In this document: piece after piece, positions 1-11,800 of the stretch
How the letters are laid out: each line of letters begins with the position of its first letter
Numbering within the stretch: the first letter of the stretch is position 1
Source: Coprinellus micaceus
Lineage: Eukaryota > Basidiomycota > Agaricomycetes > Agaricales > Psathyrellaceae
Assembly: GCA_951394405.1 (NCBI GenBank)
Contig: OX596341.1
Coordinates: 2,852,001 to 2,916,000 of the forward strand
Reading direction: 5' to 3'
DNA length: 64,000 bases
Notes under the pieces: model-generated
The model's database searches: none
Told to the model about the DNA's origin: nothing
Seen by the model: the letters and a program-made list of their open reading frames with translations, nothing else
Made by a program: the position numbers and the translations under genes

Positions 1-162
1 ACCAAGTTAGGCGGTTCCAAATATTCCCCTCGCGTGCACCTAGTCGACTGCACGGGCTGGATCAAGTTCGCAGACGTCTATCCCGACAACGTACACCCCA
101 ATGAACAGGGCCACCAAAACATTGCGCGCAAGGTAGTCCAAGCGCTCCAATCCAAAGCTTGA
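1..162 (+). CDS. SGNH/GDSL-type esterase, C-terminal fragment
   Basis: Frame 1 is open from the window edge to a TGA at 160-162 and gives the last 53 residues of a protein. It contains the segment DVYPDNVHPNEQGHQNIA, which has the Asp-x-x-His arrangement (D-N-V-H-P) that supplies the Asp and His of the catalytic triad in SGNH/GDSL hydrolases, followed by the usual G-H-x-x-I-A helix. Such enzymes deacylate carbohydrate or lipid esters and in fungi are often secreted. The nucleophile Ser block lies outside the window, so the substrate class cannot be judged. It converges on the GH79 gene, whose stop lies about 90 bp downstream. Confidence 0.7.
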   Translation, partial: TKLGGSKYSPRVHLVDCTGWIKFADVYPDNVHPNEQGHQNIARKVVQALQSKA

Positions 163-254
163 TAGCGTAGCAGGTATCATATAGCAAATGTGAGTTAGTA
201 CAACGATTAAACGACAAGTAAGATCTACAGCAAGTCCACTACTAGGGTGGCACA

Positions 255-2738
255 CTAACGCCTGAGAAGACCGTTGATAATGAAGGCACCGCCTACAGCC
301 ATCGACGTCACGATTGCAACAGCAGAGATAGCACGCTGCTGCACGCCATTCCCAGTCACTGACCCATGACTCGTACTCCCAAGGTTCTTCCTGTCCTGGT
401 ATGAGTGCCCGTTCGAGGTTGCCAACACCGCAGGGTCAATGGTAGCGGTATTGCGGGCCTTGGTGTGCGCCGTGGTTGCGAATGTTGCCGTGGCTTGACC
501 GACCCCGGTAAGGTCGTCAGAGGCCATGAAGACAACCGCGAAGCTCGGGGCGCGTAGCGGGATGTTGCAGCGATTTTCTGAGACGCTGCAGTCGATAGTA
601 ACGACATCAAGGTCGCCTTTAAGGATCCCATCCGCTTCAAAGTTGTTGCCAAAGGTCTGGAAACAAGAGGGTCAGTAGTTGCAGTTTTGAGGCAGGCTGG
701 GCTACTATGACCTGGCCAGCCCATCTGATGTTCGTCTTCGATGAGACGGAGTCGGCCGTAAGGTACCTAACAAAGAGAGTGAGCGAGTGACCCTCAGAAT
801 AGCCCTCAGAATGTGCTTACTTGACTCGAACTTGCGCAGGGACTCCGCTCGCAACGGAGACCACGGCGTTAACATTGTTGGCTCCCGAAGGTTCGTCGAT
901 CATGTTGAAGAGTACAAACTTCGACAAGGTGTCCCGTTCGTAGATCGCGTAGGCAGGGGTCTGGGCTGAGGGAGCACCGAGATCAATGATACGACCAGTG
1001 CCAGTCTTGCCAAAGACTTCCGCCAGGACCAAGCTCGAGTAGAACACGGAGCCGACCGTCCACTCGTTGAAAGACGATTGGTTCGTTGGGGGAGAAATCC
1101 AGGGCTGTTTAAAGCGATCGTTCAGTCAGTAAAGACCGGGCCATGAACGTCGGCGCAATGGATGGCTTACGTTGTAATAAACGTTCTGACCACCAACGTG
1201 CAACAAGGCGTTCGAGAAGTTGTGGCTGGCCATCGACAGACCCCAATCGAGAACCCAGAGCGCGGCTCCGTAGCTCTGCGAAATACCAGGGAATCCACCA
1301 CATGATGCAGTGTTAGTTTCGAACATGATGAAAGGAATACCCTCTTGCTGGGCGATCATGGTAGAGTTGACGTATCCTGCGTTCATTGAGACCGCCGTTT
1401 CGTGAGTGAGGAACATGGGGAAGTTCGTCTGGGGATCTTGGTACGTTCCGACACCGAACTGAGCAAAGCAATTGTTGTTGGGGTATCTAAGTAGGAATGA
1501 GTGTTCGGCGAGCGTATCTTGGGAGCGAGGGGGAGGTAAACGAACCGTTCGACAGTCAACGCAAACAGACGCTCCCGGAAGTTGTCGATAAATCCCGTGT
1601 TCCAGACATCCTCAGGCGTCCATTCAGAGTGCGAGATACTGGGAGCGATGAATTTATTCTTCACAGGAATGAGGGGGTTTTGGTCGACGAGGTCGAAGAG
1701 TTCATAAAGTTCCCCAGCGTAGTCGAACGGAGAGTACGGTTCGGGTCGCTTGCCGTGCCTGGTTCAACCATTCCAGCACATTAGAATGGCGTTGAAGGCG
1801 AGTCCAAATGAGAACTCACCGCCCATAGAGATCAGGTTCATTTCCTGCCTGAAGTCCTACAAGATTATCGCCCAGGATCTGCTGACCAAACTCGGCTATC
1901 TCGAGGTGGAAAACAGAGGTATCGTTGAACGGCAGGCCTAAGGATAGAACCGAGTTCAAGGTCACATCCGCTGGAGTTGGAAGGACGCATACCCAGAAAC
2001 CACTTCACGGGAAGGAGAGCTGAGATGTTCGCCATCATGTAGAACATATCGATACTGTACAGAACTGCCGGAGTGTCTGTCTAATCTAGACTTCAGCATC
2101 GTGGGATGGAATATGGAGTTGGTATCGTACCGTTTGAGTCGTCCCTGAGTCCTCCTTTTGGGTAATTCGGCCGTCCTCGAAGAACCCGTCGTAGTACTTA
2201 GCGTACTCCTGGGTATTACCACCCAAACGAATCCAGATCTCCCCGGACCGTTCAACAATGTTCGACATAAGATTCAAGAAGGTGGGGAAAATGTGTGTTC
2301 TGAAAGGAAGTCAATCAGCGTCGATCTCCCACCAGTGGCAGTCACGAATATTCACGAGTTCTTTCCAACTAAGAATGTAATCGTAAGCTACTCTGCACCC
2401 AAAACACAAGGTAGAGGAAACTCACTAGTCTGCGTGATAACGGACATTTCGACGGAGAATCCAAAGAACGCAGAAGCGGTACTATGCGGTATCGAGAGGC
2501 CAGGCAGTTGCGCAGCATCGCGAGGAACCTGAAAGTATTCTTCTGTGACAGGTGTGTCCGGAGGGGCGGGGGGATTCAAGACCAAGCCGTCATACGCAGC
2601 TAACGTTGGTAGGGGCGCAACGTCTGCCGCGACACTGGTCGTGAGGTGCCCCATTGGTATCTGGCCGTAAACTGTGACAGCACCTCTCACAGCCGGTGCT
2701 GCTGCTGCGAGGACGGTCCATAGAGCTAGGGTGACCAT
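255..2738 (-). CDS. Glycoside hydrolase family 79 (beta-glucuronidase-like), secreted
   Basis: This is a multi-exon gene read from ATG at 2736-2738 to a stop at 255. The N-terminus MVTLALWTVLAAAAPAVRG is a signal peptide. Next come LPGLSIPHSTASAFFGFSVE, then IGKNSTHIFPTFLNLM and RLGGNTQEYA, the typical GH79 opening of the (beta/alpha)8 barrel. LQAGNEPDLYG holds the acid/base Glu and IMFETNTASCGGF holds the nucleophile Glu, so both catalytic residues are present. The tail ends in a hydrophobic segment (AISAVAIVTSMAVGG) and a short basic end, which could be a membrane or GPI anchor. The first introns splice cleanly (donor after QT, then after KNS). Family members release glucuronic acid or its 4-O-methyl form from arabinogalactan-type glycans outside the cell. 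Later exon borders were not all resolved. Confidence 0.88.
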
Positions 2739-3444
2739 TGGCGTAGTGGCGTGGTGGTCCCCGTAACGCTTCGAAACCAGGAGTATTAAAAGAATGTGAG
2801 GGAGGTGAGGAGGGCGGGGAAATGAGTGCCAGCGAGCAAGTGGCGAGTGGAAGAAGGAAAGGTTGTTGTCCAACTCACCTGTCACTTGATAGTCGTTGGT
2901 TGTTCCTTGGCATAGTTAGCTCTGATGGCGTCCAAGTCTACGAATGCATTCTTCGGCCTTTTGGTCGTCCACACCTCAGCCTCTTGGGTACCCCGCAGCG
3001 TTTTGATGTCAGCACTGGTCGGCGGAGCCAAGGCATCTGCTTGGCCAAGCTATCGTCGCCCAGGGGAGATGGTGCTTGGAAAAATCAGTGCTTGTGGAGT
3101 TTGCCAGGTTCTCCGTTGGTCCCTTATCTCTAGCCTTTGTGCGCGGTGATATAGTTGAGTTTTCATCCCTCACTGCGGCAGGAGCAATTGGCGAGCTGCT
3201 CCGCAAATATCATGCCAAGCGAAGGGCGGGTGCCAAGGTCAACATAGCGGGCGATCATTTCCATCCGGGAAACCCCCTAAGCGCCTAGATTCAACATTCA
3301 GAACCTGGTGTTTGAGAGTACCTTGTTCAAGCACAGAAGAATATAATTTAGGTCCGCATAGTACAGATAGTCTCTAGGCAATAGCTTCAGCTTGAGCACC
3401 CCAAAGTGATGCCGGACTCACCAGCTAAGCAACACAAAGCCATC

Positions 3445-5854
3445 TTAGCCCTTCTTAGCCTTCCCAACAACCCCGCTCGGCGGCTCCCACCCCGCCTTGG
3501 CTCTCGCGAACCAATCCCTCGCAGCCTCCCAAGACACTCTCAAGCACTCCACTCCATCCATCGGATGACTCTCCCCCTCAAACAACAACATATCCACCTT
3601 GCTCTTATCCTGTGCCCTCGCCCTAAGCGCATGATAATACTCGATGCCCTGGTTAGGCGACACCCGGCGGTCGGACAAGCCAATCAGCATGAGCATGGGC
3701 GTCTTGACAGCGTCGACGTAGGATATCGGTGACGCGTGCTGGAGCTCGTCAAATCGCGCGCCTACCATCAGGGGAGGGACACTGGATGATGCTGTGGGGG
3801 AACTTGTTGCGTCTGAGGCGAGGGTCGTCGACTTAGCGGAGGAGTGGATGGGGTATGAGTACCCGAATTCGAGGTAGTACCAGTCTGGAATGTCCGTGCC
3901 GGTCGTGTCCCCACCTGAGATGACCGGGTTGCGCATGCTCGCCGCTGAGAACTTGTCGGGGAATTGGCCGATCACTGCAGGCGGGTTAATCGTGTCGCTC
4001 CAATACGAGTGAGGAAGTAACAACGTACACTGTGCAGTCAAGAACCCCCCGTGGCTCCCACCCTGGACAAAGAGCTTTCCAGGCCCTTCTTCGGCGATGC
4101 CCAGCTTGATGAGGTGCTCCAGGGAAGTTATGCAGTCGTCCACATCCAACCGTCCACACTGCCCGAGGAGCGCTCTTGCAGCGGCATCACCGAATCCAAG
4201 GCTACCTGTGTAGTTCGGCAAGGAGAGCGTGTCTGGAGTGGCTGGGTGAGTGGAGAAGAGATATAGGCGTGTTTGAACTTACACCCTTCGAGAACCATAG
4301 CGGTGGTTCCTGCGCTGAACGCTGTGGTCGTCGTCGCGTGGGGGCCACCATGTGGCACCAATACGCACGGGGCGACTTTCTCGTTCAAGGTTGACTGAAC
4401 GACCACCGTCTCCGTGGGCCCTCTCCCTGGAATCCTGATAACCTGAGTCTTGATTGAGTCCAACGCAGCAATGACTGTGCGGTGTCAGAAGAAACGCGGA
4501 GCGAAAGCTATTTGAAGCACGCACCATCATCCGAAAGAGTAGGGGTGTCAATAACCTTCACAGATGGTTCACCCTGAGCGAGGTCAAGCAATACAATCTC
4601 GTACGGAATGGCGGGAGTACTTCTTGAACAGACCAACCGCGACTTTCCGTCCGTAGCCAGTACGTTCCAGCTGAACTCGCTGTCGAGGTTCAGGACGCGG
4701 TACCCTCCATCTAGGGAAACTAGAACGACGAGGGTACGTGACCCGTAAGTGCTTTGCACCGCAACGTACGCCTTTGAGTCGAGGAAGACCATTGGTGACG
4801 CCGGCAGGTTGGCTGATGCGTAAAGACCCGGGAATCCGTCGTGGAGGGGCTTCTCCACGACATTGAGTACAACCTTCTCTTCGTTCGTGTGCAAATTAAG
4901 GGCATCCACGGTGGAGGTTGAGACGTGGCCGCCTCCCACCGCCTCTGAAAGCCATACCAGCTGGTTCCCGACGACGCGAGGAGACCGAGCAGACACATTG
5001 GCCTCTGTGAGTTTCTTCAAAGTGGCGCTCCACTTGTCGGGGAACTGCTGCGCCGAATCGAGGTCCACCTGCCAGATCCCTCTTGGACGGTTGAAGCAGC
5101 CCTTGACTCCAAGCAAGCGCCCATCCGACTGCGGCTCGTATGCCGATGCGAACAGGGTATTGGGGGAGAAAGGTGAGAAGATGCATTGGCCAAGGTAGAG
5201 GTGATCAGGTGTGAGGATGCGAGATACGTTGACGTTGCGCTCGTCCCAGCGAAGGATGAATGCCGCTGGCCGCTCCTTCCCGGACAGACCCTCTCCGAGG
5301 TCTGCCCTGAACCTCCACTTGGCATACGGATCGTGGTCGTCCTTCTCCAAGAGGGCCTCAGCGGTATACACGAGCGAAGTTTCGTCCTGGTTGAAGGAGA
5401 GTGTTCCAAGGTACTCTGGGTTGAGGTCAGTTATTTCCAACTTGCTCCCCAACACCCACTCACCATCTGCATAGAAGGCACCGTGCTTCTCCGTCACGTC
5501 CACCTCGTGCTTCAACCTATCCCCTGCCCATATCTCCACGAAATATTTGGTCGCAGATCCCTCCCTGACTTCTCGAAGCACCACTCGGACCTGGCCGCTT
5601 GGAGAGTATCGAGACGCGACGTAACTGACCTCCTGCGTTGGCAGAGGCGTCGCTTCACCCGTAGGTGTCAGAAAGACGTGCTTCGACAAAGATCTTTTCA
5701 CATTCCTTGCATGATCGCGCGCAGTGAACGACAACTCAATACCTATCGCGCTCGTTAGTTCGAACCGTGCGTCCAAGGTACAATGCCACGTACGATTCTC
5801 CCCAATGAACTGAGCTCCTGTAGGAACAGGAATCTCAGCGAGCTTGGTATACAT
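3445..5854 (-). CDS. Acylaminoacyl-peptidase-like serine peptidase (S9C, prolyl oligopeptidase family)
   Basis: Five exons separated by introns 5743-5793, 4475-4524, 4233-4282 and 3975-4028 (50-54 bp each) give 734 residues, the normal length for this family. The N-terminal two thirds should form the beta-propeller. The C-terminal alpha/beta hydrolase has PHGGPHA (oxyanion side), GGSHGGFLTAQL with the nucleophile Ser (GxSxG), LIGLSDRRVSP with the Asp, and FEGESHPMDG with the His, so the triad is complete. The introns at 5743 and 3975 are multiples of three and carry no in-frame stop, so they are easily read through by mistake; removing them restores family sequence (SHGGFLTAQLIGQFPD). ATG 5854 (MYTKLAEIPVPTGAQF) is preferred; ATG 5881 is possible. 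The enzyme removes N-acylated amino acids from peptides, normally in the cytosol. Confidence 0.88.
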
Positions 5855-8800
5855 CGACGCTCGGCGGGTTGTGGAGGGCATATGGAAGAGGAATTGGCCT
5901 TGTCGCCGCCATCGTATCGATTGGAGGAAGCGGAAGCTGGTCATGAGCCCAACCCTCACGTAATCACGGTTGCTGTGTCGGTCGGCGCTAAAACGGCGGG
6001 CCGGGTGGGGCACAATGGGCGCTTAAAGGGTCCTCGGTAAGGGCTTGGTTTGTTCGCCTCTTGGAGGACATGACCGCAAAATCAGACAAAGAAATGGCCA
6101 CTGCGCTCCGTCCCAACGACACCGGGCCTGAGAGTCAGCGCGACAGCGGGCTCATCAGCAACTACTGCACAGTATGGATTGCGAAGTGAACCTGAGGATA
6201 AATCATCAGGGGAGGGTTAGCTGGCCCTTCGATATGGTTTGGAGAGGAGAAAAAGTCGAAAGTATCTCTGGTGTGACCATGTTGCATCCCCGTTTCCTGA
6301 GTCAACGGCATTGGCAGGCGCCAATGCCCGCAAATGAGCGCCGGCATCCTCAGTCAAGGCCCGCGTGCTAGAGCAGGTTTCAAAAGTCAGCATGACCGTT
6401 GAAAGAATGTATGGGGTTCCAGTACATGTGCTATGGGTTGACAGACCTACCCATGGTGGTACCCACCTTCCCTCATCATCGCTATCGCGAGAGCTCGTAA
6501 CTTGACGATGGTTTAACCGAGTTAACAGGGACACTTACATTCGTGTAAATGCCGTGGTCGAGGTTGGTAGCCTCTGACGCAGAGATACATCCCAGCCCCT
6601 CACTACCCTTTTGTACTTACTCCAAGAAGGATTTCTTTTCGAGACCCAGATGGTGAACACGACGCCGGCATTTATCACTATACCAAATCCCGTCCTATGA
6701 CAACAAAGAGCTCGGGGAGGAGCTCGATACTGGGAGGGGAAGGTAGAAGGGAAGGGTGGGGTGTGTAGGAGAGAGGAAAGGAACTCACAAAGAAAATCGA
6801 AGAACCGGCTTCGTTTATCCCAGAGTGAGCTTGACATTACTTCCGGATCGCACAGATCACGAATGGTCATCGGCCTCCTAGACTTAATATCGCTTCGCTT
6901 TAACCCAACAATTCAAACAGCTGGTAGCACAGATGCACCCAGAGAACGTACGCTCACACAGGGGGGCCTGTACTAAAATGATATTAGTTGATCACAGAAA
7001 ATTTAATCCGCCTCCATTCATCATACAGTGCATCGCTGGTTTAGGCGCCCGCATCACACGCCTCACGCCTCGTGCCTGGCAGAACATCGAATCGTATTTG
7101 GAACTGACGGTACTTGCCATTAGTATAGGGGGTGGTGTCATAGCTTGTCGTCGTGTCCAGCATAGATTCTCCTGGGGTTCCTGGTGCTTTCTTTGTCTTA
7201 GAGTGGAATGAAGGACGAAATATTAATGGACGTGGACACACAAGCTCGACTCCCGATAGCTCTGCAGCTTGCGTATCGCCTACGTTAAGTACCTAGAGGC
7301 CCCTCAAATTCCCCTAGAGCATTGAGAATCAGCGCAATCCCATTAAAGCAACTCTCGTCTCGAGGCCGAACACGAGGCGTGCAGGGTCTTCGCCCTAGCA
7401 CACTTTACGTTTTCCCGCCTTCCCAATGGAAAAGCAATACGTTAGCACTCCTATGTGATCGCCGCAAACGCACCTTATTCTAGGATATGATTCGAAATGG
7501 TGATATGTGATGACTTCATTCCTTCCCCATGCGAGTCAAAGCACACATGTAGGGGATGAAACGAGGCGGGGCCACAGACAGGTGACCTGAGGTATCTGGT
7601 CCTTCCATTTGTTACTTATCTAGCCGAGGCGAAACAAGGTTCGAAAGGGACGCCATATTCCCGTCCGATGCCCTAGCTAACGGTCTAAATTGCACTTTCT
7701 AGTGGATATGGCGAAGCAACCAGGAAGATGAAAAGAAAGCTGTGGTTTACTCGATATCGCGGGGGAAGAAACCGAAGCCTTTCAATCTCGCACAACCCCA
7801 CATCCTGATCCCTACCCCGAAGTCCACCCATTCTCCTGCACGAACGCCTCTACCTTGGATAGCACCTTGCATCCCCGCGTGCTCAAAGCGCCCGCAGTGC
7901 CCGATGTGAAGACTTGAGTCACCGGCAATCGCGATCGGTACCTCGCCGAGTCAAATTGACCGACACCGTCTCTTATCACCTCCACGTTCCCGCCCGTGGC
8001 GTGAAGGTTTTTCGTAAACCCAGAGAGCCAATCACAAGTCCGACCAGCTGGGCGCATGGCGGTGATGAGTGATGCGAATGCCGAGAGCCAACTTTGCGAG
8101 TTATAGGTGCTTGGACTTCGTCAGAGCCAGGGTGGGCCGAGTGCCGACCTTCTCGAGGGTCAGCGCCAAGTCTATCGGCCGGCGTGGGCATGCTCGCATT
8201 CAGCTGACCTCGCGTTGCACTATGCGAACTCAGAAGGTTCAACGCTCCATGCCCACGAGCCATGTCATAATCGTTCTAGATGTAAGGCTGCCGTGTATGC
8301 AGCCTTCGCTAGGTCGGTCCGAAGACGTTGATAGGACCAGCGTATATTCGTCGAGAACTGAGACGAGGTACAACGGGGGGATGAGAACGTAAGGTAGAAA
8401 AGATGAGGCGTCGAGCAGGGAAGAGAATGATCGCTCGAGGCCGATAGTAAATATGTGTAAATACGAGTGATAAGATAAGGGCGCGGCGTCGTAAGCATGG
8501 CCATGCTTACACTAGAGCTTTCTGTCGCCTGAGGGAATGCTTCGAGAACCAGCCACCATCAGTAGCACCCTGAAACCGCGCGTAAGCGCCCGTCAAGGAG
8601 CGTTCCCATCGGCGACGGTTGGGAAAGTGCCGAGTAATGCAGGCCTAGATGAAGCAACGGTGGAGGTATTGGGCTGGGCCCGAAGGCATACACATGCCAG
8701 AACACAGGGCCAAGGTATGTTCCCCTGTGGAGTTCGGGCTGTCAAAAGTGGAGGTGCGGGATATAGGAGAAATTGGCGGGAAGACTCGAGCTCCAACCTG

Positions 8801-11800
8801 TTGCTTCGAAGACTAGTTCCTCCACCGCACCACCCACGCTATAGGACTTCTCGAACGAAGATACGAAAGCAGTCGTTTCCGCTAAGGCCCATACGAGCGA
8901 CCATCACAAACGACATTGCCTTCCACGAGCTGAAATGAAGTGTGATATGAAATAGGCGATTCGCAGTCAGTTCATAAATCGGCACATCATAACGAAACAA
9001 ACTACTTACACGTCCCACAGGGTCCACTTTCTGATCATGAGGCTTCATTTAACCATACCTGACCACCACAAAGTTCAATATCAGCGAGTACGAGACGCAA
9101 TGGGCACAGCAAGACCACTTCTCCCACTAGCCCTCGCACTCGCTTATCGGAAGAACCTCTTAAACATTCAGCAAAGTCGACATCGGGAGTACAGAACATA
9201 CCTAGAAAGGAATTGAAAGAAAGGGTGGAAATGAACTGTCAGTTCGAAGAACCCTCCTGAAGAACGCAAATAGGGGAGAGACCTACAGGTAAACCCGGAA
9301 CCCTCAACGAAAGACCCTCTTTTCCTTGCAACCCCCGTCACGGTTCTTTGGCGTCGGCCAAGGCGTTCGCGTCCGAGAAAGGCGAAACGTAGACGAAGGG
9401 TATTTTCGATCGTCACCACCAATAGGAAATAGAGAGATGTCAACAGTGCCCGAGGGGGACGTTCACTCTTTGAATAGTCGTGAATGAGCGCCCACCCTCG
9501 TGTAGACAATATCCAGGGGGGTGGATCATGACCTGTTAATATCTCGCGTGCGGGGTCTGGGGTAAGTAATACATTCGTCAGTACGCCGTCGCCAAGGGCG
9601 TAGGCACTCGTGACGAGGATCGAGTACACACATCTACGCGCCAGATTCTCGTCTACCACAGCCCGCAGCCCTGAATGGCACCAAGGCGGAGAAAACTTTG
9701 ATATTTTGGTCTGGGTCTGGTGGAAAGGCATTCTAAACATGAGTTCGGTGCGAAAAAAAGATAAGATATGAAAAGCCAAGCGCCGCTTAACGCTTCCTAC
9801 CTCCCGAGTGACCTTTCTTCTTCTGTGCCCTGTACCCAGTGCTCGTTCAATTGACAGGCACCTCCCTTCCGAAACCTCATCCGGGACATTTGCCTCTACG
9901 TTTTCTGCATATTTACTAAGGATGAGCTTCTCTACGTATACGCAGGAAGTTTGTCGTCACGGTAAGCAATGCTCCTGAAAGAAGTCTTGGTTTGAGTTCC
10001 CGGCACGGAAAGGGAAAGTGGGATCCAGGAAATAAGCGTACCTTGGGACTGGGCAAGGTCAACCTCGTTGGGAACGTGTTTGACCAGGTGTTCGATAAAC
10101 GGTGCCTAGCGGTCCGGGGGTTCGACCCATTGGAAAGACTTCTTCCGCGCAGGTGGACCAATACGAAACAGCTCCCTACAAAAAATGACGCAGCTTTAAC
10201 CTGCAGCAGAGAAGATGGTGAGCGCAGTTGCTCAACGAAGTTCATTCGACCAGATGTGGCACGCTAGTGCGGAGAAAATGACGCAACGACTCGTGTAGGG
10301 AGACAGATTAACAGGTCATCTCGCCTAACCACGGAGAAACAGGACATCGCAGCCATCTTGCGGGCTACAGATTGCCATCGTGAGCCATCCGTCCAACGTC
10401 GAAACAGGGCGCACCTGTTGAAATGGATTGCGATACACGTTTCGAACTACACAGAAACGTGTTTACCTACGCGAAATATTGATTCAACCAGAGGTTTTGA
10501 CAGATTGTGGCCTCTCGAATCGGATTTTTCGTGTTCAGGTGGGTGGCTAAAAATGGCGTCATGTTCTGGGTTGCGAGCGCCAAGGAGGGGCGAGACTCCG
10601 AAGAACCGGCATATAATTGAGAACCATCGTTGTTCGTGACCTCCAGACTTAGACAGCAGACGCTGACTATCACTCATGATCAACAAAGTCAACTTCTCCA
10701 AATCACTCTGAGCTCGGACTCGGATCTAACTGTGATAGCAGTGGGTGCTATCAGTTCAACCGTTTCTAAAGCCAGGACTATGCCGTGTACCAAAAGCGGT
10801 GCTCACAGGGTATTTTCTGGATACTCATCCGAAGTCGTGGTATCGAGGCAGGGTCGCCACCCTAAGCGCGACCAAAGGCGAAGAGATCATCGTGGTTCAA
10901 GGTCAAGAGAGGTCCGGCAATTCCCGACGCGACGCGTCGCGTTCATCAGCGTCTTCACGTGACGTGACTGAGCCCTCGGCTTCCCGGCGAGCTCATCGGA
11001 GAATGAACCCTTCATTTTCAGAAACAAACCCATCAATTCGTATTCCAGTCATGTTCTTCCTCCGACTCTCACTGATTCTCCGCCTTCGACCACAGCTGAG
11101 ACTCTGCTTCTTTCTGTCATTCCCAGCTTCAAACCTCCAAAACGACCACGCGAGTTTTTAATGTAATCTCTCGCCGAATATTGCCGTTTCTCTTGGGAGA
11201 ATGGTCTGCCAAAGCATCATTCCGGCTGGGGAGTCAACATACATGTCAGGAGCTACTGGAAATTCTGTTGGGAATCGACTCGATACACGTTGCAAACCGC
11301 AACATCCTTGTACCTGACCTCTCAGCCTCTTGACGTGGTCTGGTCGTTGCATTCGGGTACACTGGTCCAACCGTTCGCTCGATACTGACTTCTATCGCAC
11401 AGAATGTTGAGAAGACGGTCACTCTATTTTCTGTGATTTGAAGACACCCCAATCATCCAACCAGAACCCTCAACCCATCTTCGTCGAGGATTTGCTGGTA
11501 GTCTTATCTCGTCACAACCTCTTTCCGTCGAGGACTTTCCTATTCCGAGGCGACAGCGACAGCGATCGACCAATTGGACGGGTCAGAAAACCTACTCGCC
11601 CGTCTTCTATGACAACACCATCCGACCGTCGATGTCGACTCTATCGCACAACTCTCTTGTTCTTTCTGGGTTGCCATTGAAGTTCTTTCTGCCTCGAATT
11701 AGATTCATACTCGCACAGCTGACAGATCATGTCGAGGACGTCTTCATCAAGACCTGGGGTCTCTGTGGCGTGAGGTACAAGTCAAGCGGGACTGGTCTTC

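Noticed and set aside
6535..6870. Possible small membrane protein (GIVINAGVVFTIWVSKRNPSW, faintly like MIC10)
   Set aside because: The upstream exon starting MSSSLWDK joins only in a phase that creates a stop, and the downstream part does not resemble the family.
9168..9779. 203-codon minus-strand frame
   Set aside because: No domain, signal peptide or repeat; treated as a chance opening.
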